NCBI GenBank assembly: GCA_034430425.1
Contig: DAOUEK010000031.1
Span: 62,001 to 126,000, forward strand
DNA: 64,000 nt
Source: WVZH01 sp034430425
GTDB lineage: Bacteria; Chloroflexota; Anaerolineae; Anaerolineales; E44-bin32
Direction of reading: 5' to 3'
Shown: positions 25,369 through 33,847 of the stretch, piece after piece
How the letters are laid out: each line of letters begins with the position of its first letter
How positions within the stretch are numbered: position 1 is the first letter of the stretch
Notes under the pieces: generated by a model
Seen by the model: only the letters and a program-made list of their open reading frames with translations
Told to the model about the DNA's origin: nothing
Database searches by the model: none
Made by a program: the position numbers and the translations under genes

Positions 25369-26220
25369 TTACATCGCCTCCAAGATGACGATGCCAAGAC
25401 TGTTGAGCCCGAGATAGGCTGTTAGACAGGCGCCATAAGATGTCGTGGCGATGGAGACTTCGGGATAGATCGGTCGCAGTCGTTCGATGATCGAGAGGCT
25501 TTCTTGGGTTGGATGAGAACTCTCTTGAAGAATGGCAATATGTTCGACGGATGAGAATTCGAGTACGAATTCGATCAATTTTTCAACCGCCCGTGTTCGA
25601 GAGCGGACTTTCTCCATCGGAATCATCTTCCCATCTTCCAGGGTGAGAAATGGGATGATCTCCAACATATCTCCCAGGATCGCCTGGGATCGGCTGATAT
25701 ACTGATTTTCTTCGAGGTAGAAGAGATCATGCATGAAGAAAACCATGTATAGTCGAGGGATGATATTCCTGGTAAGGCGAATGAGTGAATCGAAATCGGC
25801 ACCTTGACTTGCTGCTTTAACTACAGCCTGTATGAGTAACCCCAATCCATAGGAGACAGACTGGGAGTCGATGACCTGGATTTTGGTTTTCCCTAAAAAG
25901 CGTTGGCTTGCGGCTTGCGCGTTCGCCACAGCATCACACAACCCTGCGGAGGTATGGATGGAAAGAATTTGATCGCTCTCTGATTGTAGTCGGGCATAGA
26001 TCGAAGCCATTTGATCGATCGAAAACGATTCGATCTTTGGAACGCTCTGACACTCTTCGATCGTCGAGCGATACGCACCAATATCAACATCACCTCGATC
26101 CTCGATCGTTGTTACGCCACAGCGAATCCCCATTGGGGCAATGGATAAAGGATATTGATGAGCAATACTATTTGCAGGAAAACGGACCGAGCTGTCGGTT
26201 ACGATGCTGATGCGGGCCAT
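25369..26220 (-). CDS. DegV family fatty acid-binding protein (FakB-type), second copy
   Basis: It has 283 residues. ARISIVTDSSVRFP, IHTSAGLCDAV and VIDSQSVSYGLG are the lipid-binding signatures. It is clearly diverged from the neighbouring copy, consistent with different fatty acid preferences, as known for FakB1 and FakB2 of Staphylococcus. Starts two bases after the fakA stop. Confidence 0.88.
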   Translation of the reverse strand: MARISIVTDSSVRFPANSIAHQYPLSIAPMGIRCGVTTIEDRGDVDIGAYRSTIEECQSVPKIESFSIDQMASIYARLQSESDQILSIHTSAGLCDAVANAQAASQRFLGKTKIQVIDSQSVSYGLGLLIQAVVKAASQGADFDSLIRLTRNIIPRLYMVFFMHDLFYLEENQYISRSQAILGDMLEIIPFLTLEDGKMIPMEKVRSRTRAVEKLIEFVLEFSSVEHIAILQESSHPTQESLSIIERLRPIYPEVSIATTSYGACLTAYLGLNSLGIVILEAM

Positions 26221-26222
26221 GT

Positions 26223-27917
26223 TTATTCGATCGACATGATGATTTGATAATGTGGTTGACAGCCTTCAACGACTTCGATTTCTTGATCTGTATAGATCTG
26301 CCGCAGGTTGTCGGCGATTTCGTTTGCTTGCCTGGCATTGAGATCCGCACCGTAGTAGAAAGTGAGCAACTCCAATTCTTCCGCCTTGGCAAGGGCGAGG
26401 CCTTCCTTGACGACCTGCTCGATATCGTCGCCGGCAATAGCAAGTTTACCGTTCAGCAGCGCAATGATCTGGCCCTCCTCGACCTGGACGTCGTCGATCT
26501 CGACTGAACGCGTCGCAGTGGTTATCTCCAGGCATTGAACGTCATCCAACGCGGCCGTCATTGACGCTACGATTTCATCGAAGTCAGCTTCCTTGTTGAA
26601 GGCGAATAACGCTGAGATACCTTGCGGTACAGAGACGCTGGGAATTACAGCAACTTGCTTTACAGTTAGATTGATGACTTGTTTTGCGGCCAGAACGACA
26701 TTCTTATTGTTGGGAAGAATTATCACCTTCTCGGTTGGAAGGTTCTCGAAGGCGTTGAGGATTTCTTGCGTACTCGGATTCATGGTTTGACCGCCTTCGA
26801 CAATCGAAGAAACGCCCAGGCTGGCGAAAACTCGGGCAATGCCATTTCCAGGCGCTACAGCGACTGTTGCGGTGTCTCCCGGCTGAATTGGTTCGAGCTG
26901 GATATCTTCCATGGTTTGTTTGGAAGCTCGATCTTCCATCTGCGCCATTAAATTCTCGATGGCGACATTGGTGATCGTCCCTAATGTTTTAACGTATTCG
27001 ATCGGTTCGTATTCCGTCTTGTCTGGCACGTGGATATGCATGCGCATCAATCCATCGCCTTCACCAACCTGTATAGACGTCCCCAGTGTCTCGAGGTGGC
27101 TGTAAAAAATTTGAATGTCCAGTGTAGGTTCTGGCCGAAAGTCGATGATCACTTCCCAATCTTGCCCGGGTTCGATCGATTCAGTTGCGCTGTCCAGGTT
27201 GATGGAACTCAAGGGTTGAACGTTGGTTACGGGTTGATCCAGGGGGAGGGAATAGACGGCACGCAGCATACCTTCGAGAATGAGGAATAGCCCCATACCT
27301 CCACTGTCGACCACGCCAGCTTCCTTGAGAACGGGCAGCAATTCCGGGGTTCTCTGCACGGATTCGTCGGCCGCTACAACGATGCGTTCAAGCAACTCGT
27401 AGGCAGAATGGGTCCCATTCTTCACGGCTTTCTCTGCTTCATCGGCGATGTCTTTCGTAACTGTCAGAATGGTGCCTTCCACTGGCCGAACGACTCCCTT
27501 GTAGGCGGTTTCGCGCGCTTCGGAGAGTGCTGCGGCCATACATTCAACGTCCATATATTCTAGATCATCGAGGACTCGCGAGAACCCGCGCCAGATCTGC
27601 GAGAGAATTACCCCAGAGTTACCACGCGCACCCATCAGCGCGCCGTGCGCGATCGAGTGGGCGACTTGGCCAATGGAGCGATTGGCTTCTTTCGAGGTCT
27701 CATCTATGGCGGATTGCATGGTGAGCACCATATTGGTGCCCGTATCACCATCCGGCACCGGGAACACGTTGAGGGAGTTTACCAGCTGCTGATTGGTGCG
27801 CAGCCAGGTTAATCCGGCTGTTGTGAGGCGGCGAAGCATATTACCATCAACGGTTTTGTACCGACCGATTAGACGTTGACGGTTTGCTTTATCTATCTGT
27901 GGGATTACATCACTCAT
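26223..27917 (-). CDS. fakA: Fatty acid kinase, DAK2/YloV family (FakA)
   Basis: Phosphorylates FakB-bound fatty acids to acyl phosphate for phospholipid synthesis. It has 564 residues: an N-terminal DhaL/DAK2 kinase domain with NVFPVPDGDTGTNM (Mg-ATP Asp cluster) and MGARGNSGVILSQI, a middle domain with GMGLFLILEGML, and a C-terminal DegV-like domain. Its neighbours are the Asp23-family gene upstream (YloU-YloV order) and two DegV genes downstream, so kinase and both carriers are in one operon. Confidence 0.93.
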   Translation of the reverse strand: MSDVIPQIDKANRQRLIGRYKTVDGNMLRRLTTAGLTWLRTNQQLVNSLNVFPVPDGDTGTNMVLTMQSAIDETSKEANRSIGQVAHSIAHGALMGARGNSGVILSQIWRGFSRVLDDLEYMDVECMAAALSEARETAYKGVVRPVEGTILTVTKDIADEAEKAVKNGTHSAYELLERIVVAADESVQRTPELLPVLKEAGVVDSGGMGLFLILEGMLRAVYSLPLDQPVTNVQPLSSINLDSATESIEPGQDWEVIIDFRPEPTLDIQIFYSHLETLGTSIQVGEGDGLMRMHIHVPDKTEYEPIEYVKTLGTITNVAIENLMAQMEDRASKQTMEDIQLEPIQPGDTATVAVAPGNGIARVFASLGVSSIVEGGQTMNPSTQEILNAFENLPTEKVIILPNNKNVVLAAKQVINLTVKQVAVIPSVSVPQGISALFAFNKEADFDEIVASMTAALDDVQCLEITTATRSVEIDDVQVEEGQIIALLNGKLAIAGDDIEQVVKEGLALAKAEELELLTFYYGADLNARQANEIADNLRQIYTDQEIEVVEGCQPHYQIIMSIE

Positions 27918-27944
27918 CTTCTACCTGTCCTCGGCCTATATCTA

Positions 27945-28301
27945 TCAATCTGTATCACTGACACGAAGGTCTTGTACATGAACGTTAACCGCGGTTACCG
28001 GCATTCCAATCGCCCGTTCGACTTGAAAACGAACGGCATTGGCAACACTTCCGGCGACAGAAGAGATGCGCGTCCCGTATTCAACTATGACGAAGATGTC
28101 AATGGACATATGATCTTCGTAGGCATGGACATCAACACCATGTTGAGGATCGCGTGCGATCACATTGGCGATGCCGTCCATAAAGTTCTTGGACGACATC
28201 CCTACAACGCCGTAAGATTGAAGTGCAGCTTGCGATGCAATGGTGGCGATTGCCTTTGGGGCAATTGTGATTCTGCCCAAATATGTTGTTTCACCGGTCA
28301 T
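27945..28301 (-). CDS. Asp23/Gls24 family envelope stress protein
   Basis: It has 118 residues. TYLGRITIAPKAIATIASQAA and IDIFVIVEYGTRISSVAG are the family pattern (YloU in Bacillus). Cytoplasmic, often linked to envelope stress and fatty acid kinase genes. Start ATG 28301 with GGAGG upstream. It heads the operon that includes fakA, fakB, recG and coaD, and is divergent from rpmB. Confidence 0.9.
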   Translation of the reverse strand: MTGETTYLGRITIAPKAIATIASQAALQSYGVVGMSSKNFMDGIANVIARDPQHGVDVHAYEDHMSIDIFVIVEYGTRISSVAGSVANAVRFQVERAIGMPVTAVNVHVQDLRVSDTD

Positions 28302-28332
28302 AAAATTTTGCCTCCGCAGTGGCAGCAATCAA

Positions 28333-28361
28333 TTGATACATTAATTATCATGTGGTAAGAT
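28333..28361 (+). promoter_or_regulatory. rpmB promoter
   Basis: TTGATA (28333-28338), a 17-base spacer and TAAGAT (28356-28361), with TGG before the -10. It lies 46 bases upstream of the rpmB ATG. The divergent asp23 promoter must lie in the same 106-base gap but is not clear. Confidence 0.65.
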
Positions 28362-28407
28362 TTGTGCCGCTGGAGTGAATTCTATACTCCTTACGAAAGG
28401 GTATCGC

Positions 28408-28587
28408 ATGGCTAAGTGTGAAAATTGCGGCAAGACGACACAATTCGGACAAACCCGCAGCTTTTCGATGAAAGCTACGAAACGTACTTTTCGGCCGAAC
28501 CTTCAGAAGGTTCAGGTCATGGAAAACGGTCGTTTGGTGCAGAAAACGTTATGTACAAAATGTATTAAACGCCTCGCTCGTGTCTAA
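28408..28587 (+). CDS. rpmB: 50S ribosomal protein L28, zinc-binding form
   Basis: It has 59 residues from ATG 28408 (AAAGGG upstream). MAKCENCGK and LCTKCIKRL provide two CxxC pairs, the zinc-binding (C+) version of L28; cells with zinc limitation often carry a C- paralogue elsewhere. KRTFRPNLQKV is the family core. A terminator follows directly. Confidence 0.95.
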   Translation: MAKCENCGKTTQFGQTRSFSMKATKRTFRPNLQKVQVMENGRLVQKTLCTKCIKRLARV

Positions 28588-28627
28588 TTTCAATACAATA
28601 TTCTATTGATTTAAACCCCATTATGGG

Positions 28628-28649
28628 CCGCCGCCTCGGCGGTCTTTTT
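28628..28649 (+). terminator. rpmB terminator
   Basis: CCGCCG (28628-28633), loop CCT, CGGCGG (28637-28642), then TC and five T. It follows the rpmB stop by 40 bases. Confidence 0.85.
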
Positions 28650-28752
28650 CATTCTTTTCTCCCATATCAATATTGGGTTGCCGATTTCGACTGGTTCTTC
28701 AAGTGGAACTGCCTCGTTAAGACACAAAATTAATTTGCTCCAATTACTGCGA

Positions 28753-28908
28753 TCAACGGATCGTGGTGCTAACGTGCTCAGGATCAAATCGTGTGCGAAT
28801 TTCAAAAAATCGATGGGACGGCGTGCGGCTAGCAACTTCAAACGTGGCTGCAATCATACCTTTTTGGCCCATGCTTGACAAGCTGTTTATCAGGTTGATC
28901 TTTTTCAT
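28753..28908 (-). other. Gap region with a possible small or frameshifted ORF
   Basis: The 28650-28979 interval has no clear gene. The minus strand holds a 51-codon ORF (ATG 28908, TGA 28753) starting MKKINLINSLSSMGQKGM. Just past it, in another frame, an open stretch reads SNWSKLILCLNEAVPLEEP and runs on to 28611 into the rpmB terminator. Both parts look protein-like, so a small decayed gene with a frameshift is possible. There is no ribosome site, and chance is the simpler explanation. Confidence 0.2.
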
Positions 28909-28979
28909 GATATTCGTATGCCGTAATGATTGTTTCGGGTTGACGACCTGTTAGGTTGGAGAATTCTAATCCGTCGGGA

Positions 28980-30029
28980 TTAGGACTCGTTCTTCCCTTC
29001 TGTTGCCAATTGACCGCAGCCAGCCTGGATTCTTATCCCTCGGCGCAGGCGCATTGTGCAGGAAATCCCGTGATGGGAGAGTCTGCTAAAGAAGCGGTCA
29101 GCATTATTTTTATTCGTAGCATCACCCTTGAAGTCGGAAGTTGGGTTTAGCGGAATGAGATTCACATGACAATTCATTTCATGGATGAGATCGGCGAGTG
29201 CCTCTGCCTGATCGAGGCCATCATTTACGTCGCGAATCAATGCCCATTCGAAGGTGATTCGTCGGCCGGATTGGTGGATGTATTCTTTACAAGCAGGCAT
29301 TAATACTTCTAAGGGATAGCGTCGATTGACCGGCAGCAATTGATCCCGCAGGGCATTCGTGGCCGCATGCAGGGAGACGGCAAGGTTGAATTGCCATCCT
29401 TCCCGGGTGAAGAGTTTGATTCCCGGAACCAGGCCAACGGTAGAAATCGTTATCCGTCTGGCACCAAGATTGAATCCATCAGGATGGTTCAAACGTACGA
29501 GCGCCGGGAGTACAGCATCGTAGTTGTGGAAAGGTTCACCCATACCCATTACTACGATGTTGGTGATTTGCTTCTTCTGTGCGGCAAGCTGCCTGGCGTA
29601 ATGAATGACCTGTTCGATGATTTCGCCGCTGCTCAGGTTCCTTCGAAATCCCATTTGCCCGGTGGCGCAGAACGCACAACCCAAGGCGCAGCCGACTTGT
29701 GTGGAGATACAGACCGTATTCCGCTTTTCATAATGCATGAGTACAGTTTCAACTTTTTCCCCGTCGGGCAGTGTGAAGAGTGTCTTGATGGTGCTGCCGT
29801 CCTCGGAGCATTGTCTGTCCGTTTCCACAAGATTGGAGAAAGAGAGCACCTCATTTACTCGTGCTCTCAGCTCGAGGGTTAAGTCTGTCAACGCATTCGT
29901 ATCTGTGACCAACCGCCGATAAATTCCGCGCCAGATCTGTTTGGCACGATAGGATGGCTCTCCCCATTGTTCGAGGTTATCTGTGAGTTCCTCCAGGGAG
30001 AGATCGAATATCGAGGTTCGGGGGGTCAT
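28980..30029 (-). CDS. rlmN: 23S rRNA/tRNA adenine-C2 methyltransferase RlmN
   Basis: Radical SAM enzyme that methylates A2503 of 23S rRNA and A37 of some tRNAs. It has 349 residues. GCALGCAFCATGQMGF carries the CxxxCxxC cluster; TNIVVMGMGEPFHNYD and HGISCTMRLRRG, with the C-terminal catalytic Cys, are diagnostic. ATG overlaps the stop of the upstream HAD gene by four bases. Confidence 0.96.
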   Translation of the reverse strand: MTPRTSIFDLSLEELTDNLEQWGEPSYRAKQIWRGIYRRLVTDTNALTDLTLELRARVNEVLSFSNLVETDRQCSEDGSTIKTLFTLPDGEKVETVLMHYEKRNTVCISTQVGCALGCAFCATGQMGFRRNLSSGEIIEQVIHYARQLAAQKKQITNIVVMGMGEPFHNYDAVLPALVRLNHPDGFNLGARRITISTVGLVPGIKLFTREGWQFNLAVSLHAATNALRDQLLPVNRRYPLEVLMPACKEYIHQSGRRITFEWALIRDVNDGLDQAEALADLIHEMNCHVNLIPLNPTSDFKGDATNKNNADRFFSRLSHHGISCTMRLRRGIRIQAGCGQLATEGKNES

Positions 30030-30829
30030 TTTTTATCTGCGGTAAATTGTGTGGTGAGTTTGATGAGGTCTTCGAAGATCCAGTCCGGATGAATCGATGA
30101 ATTTTCGAGCTCCTGACGAGAGGTCACGCCTGTAAGTACTAACGCCGTCCAAAGACCTGCTTTGATGCCTCCCAGGATATCCGTATCGAGCCGGTCGCCG
30201 AGTGCGAGGGTTTCGTCGGGTTTCGTGCCTAATGTGCGTAATGCAAATTGATAAAGATAAGTCTCGGGTTTCCCGATGATGATTGGTTGGATTCCTGTTG
30301 CTGCACTAATTGTGGCCAGTATGGCACCATTACCGATGGTGATACCCCGCTCTGTCGGGAAACTTGGATCGGGATTGGTGCCGATGAATAATGCCCCGGC
30401 TCCGATCGCATACGCCGCTTCGGATAACTTCTGCCAGGAAATTTCTCGGTCCAGGCCAACGACGACGGCGACGGCTTCTTCCGCGCTTTCGCAAATATCG
30501 AACCCCGCGGAAACGATCGCTTGACGCAATGGTGCTTCACCAATCACAAGCACTTTGCCGTCTTGAAGTTGATATTCGCGTAGATATTCTGCGGTCGCCA
30601 TTGCGGATGTAATGACTTTCTTTGGGGGGATCTGAACACCCAAATCGTTGAGTCGCCTTGCGAGGATTTCCGGTGAGACTGTGGCATTGTTGGTGGCAAC
30701 GACGAAGCCGAGTTCGCGCGCCGCGAGCAAAGAAAAGAACTCGGTGATCCCCGGCAGCGGAGACGCCCCCAAAACCAGGACGCCATCCATGTCGATAATC
30801 AGCGCGCGGATTTGGTCTAGTGTCTTCAC
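30026..30829 (-). CDS. HAD-superfamily phosphatase, NagD-like (class IIA)
   Basis: It has 267 residues. ALIIDMDGVLVLG is HAD motif I, VVATNNATVSPE motif II, and ALGDRLDTDILGG motif IV, with a C2-type cap between them. NagD relatives hydrolyse small phosphate esters or nucleotides; the substrate is unknown here. GTG start with AAAGG upstream. Cotranscribed with rlmN. Confidence 0.87.
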   Translation of the reverse strand: MKTLDQIRALIIDMDGVLVLGASPLPGITEFFSLLAARELGFVVATNNATVSPEILARRLNDLGVQIPPKKVITSAMATAEYLREYQLQDGKVLVIGEAPLRQAIVSAGFDICESAEEAVAVVVGLDREISWQKLSEAAYAIGAGALFIGTNPDPSFPTERGITIGNGAILATISAATGIQPIIIGKPETYLYQFALRTLGTKPDETLALGDRLDTDILGGIKAGLWTALVLTGVTSRQELENSSIHPDWIFEDLIKLTTQFTADKK

Positions 30830-30989
30830 TTGTTACCTTTCGCTTACATGCTCGGTGGGTGATCGAGTTTGAATCGACCGAGTACGGTGCCATTATAATG
30901 GCTTCCCCCAGTTTCATGGGTGTGGATGAAACCATAAAGGCGAGATTGTTAACTTCTGAGGCCCCTGATGTATGAGGATGGAAAGGGCG

Positions 30990-31862
30990 TTAAGACGTAT
31001 ATTTCTGTACGAGATAGTCGAATACCGGTTGATCGATTTTTCCGGCTTTAAGGTCCGTACGATCCTCGAAATTCTCGTTCCCGAGAAAATGTTGCAAGGC
31101 TTGCTTCGTCTCTTTATCGTAATTGCCGTGGATTGGGCCGCTGTAGTAGCCTTGAAGCTTCATGATTTCCTGTAATGCTGCAGCGATCTTGCCCTCGATT
31201 GTCAGCTCTTCGTCCTGCGGACTTTTGCCAAAATACAGCCGATGAAGTTTCAACAGACCCGATAACTGTGGAATGGGGTCGACGTGGTCATCCACGCGGT
31301 AATCGATCCAGCGATCGTTTAAGCCGCCGTATCCCCCTTTGGGTTTGACGACGTATAGCGCCGCGCTTTGCCGTCCCCGGCGATCTCCGCCAGCCCGGTC
31401 CCCGGCCAGGAGCGTATTGAGCAAGCGTTCGGGGAAATCGCCTTCGAATTCCAGGTAAGCCTGGACCATTGCATCGAGAGTCTCCGGGCCGGTGAGAATA
31501 TTACCCTGAACCGCAAATTGCTCGCCGATTCGCCCGCCAGCCCATGCATGGCAGCTTTTTCCCGTAAATGTAGCTGCCTCTCCACATGCATCGATCAAGC
31601 CGACCTGTCGCTGATCTCGCTCCGGATCGTCTTTGAGCAGGCGATCGAGCGTTTTACTTGCACTCAGGCCATCTTCCATATATGAAAGTCCTCGAGGGCC
31701 ATAAGTTGTATTGGCATAGGATTGCGTAGCGATGGCGCCTGCATTTGCTTTCGCCCAGGGAACGACGGCGCCTACGGCCGGGAATTTCGAGGCTACTGCG
31801 ATTCCCCAAGCAGGTTCTTGCGGGTCATAGGCGACGATTGAAAAGGTTGCGATGTTATTCAA
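30990..31862 (-). CDS. DUF1028 protein with C-terminal peptidoglycan-binding-like domain
   Basis: It has 290 residues. The N-terminal FSIVAYDPQEPAWGIAVASK and ATQSYANTTYGPRGL blocks mark DUF1028, an Ntn-hydrolase-like fold of unknown function. Residues about 220-285 (LQGYYSGPIHGNYDKETKQA) look like a peptidoglycan-binding repeat. No signal peptide is seen, so it is likely cytoplasmic. Start TTG, 24 bases after clpX, weak ribosome site. It closes the tig-clpP-clpX operon; the function is not known. Confidence 0.8.
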   Translation of the reverse strand: MNNIATFSIVAYDPQEPAWGIAVASKFPAVGAVVPWAKANAGAIATQSYANTTYGPRGLSYMEDGLSASKTLDRLLKDDPERDQRQVGLIDACGEAATFTGKSCHAWAGGRIGEQFAVQGNILTGPETLDAMVQAYLEFEGDFPERLLNTLLAGDRAGGDRRGRQSAALYVVKPKGGYGGLNDRWIDYRVDDHVDPIPQLSGLLKLHRLYFGKSPQDEELTIEGKIAAALQEIMKLQGYYSGPIHGNYDKETKQALQHFLGNENFEDRTDLKAGKIDQPVFDYLVQKYTS

Positions 31863-31886
31863 GTTTTGAATCCATTCGGTGGATGA

Positions 31887-33188
31887 TTAAGCGGCGTCCG
31901 GCAGGGTTTCATCGAGATAGGCAAGTTCTTTCCCTTTCTCATCCTGCAGTTGGGGTTTGGTATCGCCTCGAATTGCATCGGCGTCAACGTGTACTTTCCG
32001 TATTTCAGGTCGTGAGGGAATTTCATACATCACATCGAGCAAGGCGCCTTCGATCGTGGAGCGCAGTCCTCGAGCTCCTGTCTCGTGTTCCATGGCCAAC
32101 TGGGCTGCGACCTCCAATGCCGCATCATCGAAATGGAGTTCCACGTTATCCATTTCGAAAAGACGTTGGTATTGGCGGACGAGTGCGTTCTTCGGTTCCG
32201 TCAGGATCGCACGAAGGGCGTGGATATCCAGTGGATCGATGCTAATCGAAACGGGAAGTCGGCCGACCAGTTCCGGGATCATTCCGTAGCGCATGAGATC
32301 GTCAGGAGTGATGTGGCGCAGCAGTTGACTTTCCTGGGCTTCGAGGGAATTAATATCCGTGACCGTACCGGAAAAGCCCAAACGGCCCCGTCTCCCCAGA
32401 CGCTCGGCGACGATTTGCGGTAACCCATCGAATGTTCCCCCGCAGATAAACAAAACATCAGTGGTGTTGACCTGGATGAATTCCTGTTGCGGATGTTTTC
32501 TTCCCCCCTGGGGCGGTACATTGACAGCGGATCCTTCGATAATTTTTAGCAGTGCTTGCTGTACGCCTTCTCCGGACACATCACGCGTGATGCTGGGATT
32601 ATCGCCGCTTTTGCGTGCAGTTTTATCGATTTCATCGATGTATACGATGCCGTGCTCTGCGCGTGCGACGTTGAATTCTGCGGCCTGGAGAAGTCGCAAG
32701 AGGATGTTTTCAACATCCTCGCCGACATATCCTGCTTCAGTAAGCGCGGTTGCATCTGCAATACAGAATGGAACGTCAAGGCTTTTTGCAAGTGTCTGGG
32801 CCAATAATGTTTTACCGCATCCCGTCGGACCGACGAGCAGGATGTTGGCCTTTTCCAACTCGACATCCGTCCTGCCTCGATGGGCAATGCGTTTGTAGTG
32901 ATTGTATACAGCAACCGAGAGGACCCGCTTGGCGCTGTCCTGGCTGACGACGTACTCATCCAATTTTGCATAGAGCTCGCGTGGAGAAAGTGGGGGTTTC
33001 GCTGCTACAGCCGCTGAATTGGCAAGACCTGGTCGTTCATCCTGCAGAATATCACGACACAGGTCGACACATTCGTTGCAAATGAAGACGCCCTCGGGAC
33101 CCGCGATGAGACGTTTTACTTCCGCTTCAACCCGACTGCAGAAGGAACACTCTCGCACTTCAGATTCTGACGAGCGTCTTCGTGCCAT
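31887..33188 (-). CDS. clpX: ATP-dependent Clp protease unfoldase ClpX
   Basis: AAA+ unfoldase that feeds substrates to ClpP. It has 433 residues: an N-terminal zinc domain (CSFC near 16, CNECVDLC near 38), Walker A VGPTGCGKTLLAQTLA, Walker B YIDEIDK, pore loop YVGEDVENILLRL, and an IGF-type ClpP-docking loop reading RRGRLGFSG. Six bases after clpP. There is no obvious Shine-Dalgarno sequence, so it is probably coupled to clpP translation. Confidence 0.97.
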   Translation of the reverse strand: MARRRSSESEVRECSFCSRVEAEVKRLIAGPEGVFICNECVDLCRDILQDERPGLANSAAVAAKPPLSPRELYAKLDEYVVSQDSAKRVLSVAVYNHYKRIAHRGRTDVELEKANILLVGPTGCGKTLLAQTLAKSLDVPFCIADATALTEAGYVGEDVENILLRLLQAAEFNVARAEHGIVYIDEIDKTARKSGDNPSITRDVSGEGVQQALLKIIEGSAVNVPPQGGRKHPQQEFIQVNTTDVLFICGGTFDGLPQIVAERLGRRGRLGFSGTVTDINSLEAQESQLLRHITPDDLMRYGMIPELVGRLPVSISIDPLDIHALRAILTEPKNALVRQYQRLFEMDNVELHFDDAALEVAAQLAMEHETGARGLRSTIEGALLDVMYEIPSRPEIRKVHVDADAIRGDTKPQLQDEKGKELAYLDETLPDAA

Positions 33189-33194
33189 TGATCG

Positions 33195-33836
33195 TTATTT
33201 ACTTTCTTTCTTCCCCTTTTCGTCCGCTTCCTTTTTGTCGGAGGGATAAAGCACATGGTCGATGATGCCGTATTTTTTCGCAGCATCCCCATCCATGTAA
33301 AAGTCGCGTTCTGTGTCAGATTCGATGAGATCTAAGGACTGACCGGTATGTATTGAGAGTATAGTATTCAATTTTTCCCGCAGGCGCAAGATTTCCTTGG
33401 CTTGAATTTCAATATCGGTTGCCTGTCCCTGAACGCCGCCCAATGGTTGGTGCAAGTGGATCGTAGCATGTGGCAAGGCGTAGCGCATTCCATGGGTGCC
33501 AGCGGTCAGCAGCACGGTTCCAAAAGAAGCGGTCACCCCGACGGCGACAGTTGAAATTGGCGCTCGGACTTGCTGCATTGTGTCGTAGATCGCCAATCCG
33601 GCGTATATCCCACCCCCTGGAGAATTGATGTACATGTAAATTTGGCGTTCCGGGTCTTCTCGATCGAGGTACAGCAACTGGGCGATGATCAGATTGGAAA
33701 CTTGATCGTTAATCGGAGTTCCCAAGAAGATGATCCTTTCTCTCAGGAGCAACGAGTAAATATCATACGCTCGCTCCCCGCGACCGGTAGGTTCGATCAC
33801 CATGGGAACGGATAATCTCGGATCAATGCTATTCAT
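33195..33836 (-). CDS. clpP: ATP-dependent Clp protease proteolytic subunit
   Basis: Serine peptidase barrel. It has 213 residues. The catalytic triad is readable: Ser in GVTASFGTVL, His in IHLHQPLGG, Asp in ERDFYMDGDAA. The active-site block differs slightly from the usual AASMG. ATG 33836 is preferred because GAGGG stands eight bases upstream; a GTG at 33851 overlapping the tig stop (GTGA) is an alternative adding five residues. The C-terminus carries a Lys/Glu tail beyond the normal end. Confidence 0.95.
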   Translation of the reverse strand: MNSIDPRLSVPMVIEPTGRGERAYDIYSLLLRERIIFLGTPINDQVSNLIIAQLLYLDREDPERQIYMYINSPGGGIYAGLAIYDTMQQVRAPISTVAVGVTASFGTVLLTAGTHGMRYALPHATIHLHQPLGGVQGQATDIEIQAKEILRLREKLNTILSIHTGQSLDLIESDTERDFYMDGDAAKKYGIIDHVLYPSDKKEADEKGKKESK

Positions 33837-33847
33837 TATCTCTACCC

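Noticed and set aside
28611..28853. 80-codon minus ORF near rpmB as a normal gene
   Set aside because: Its 3' end is the rpmB terminator hairpin and it has no ribosome site; kept only as a weak remnant.
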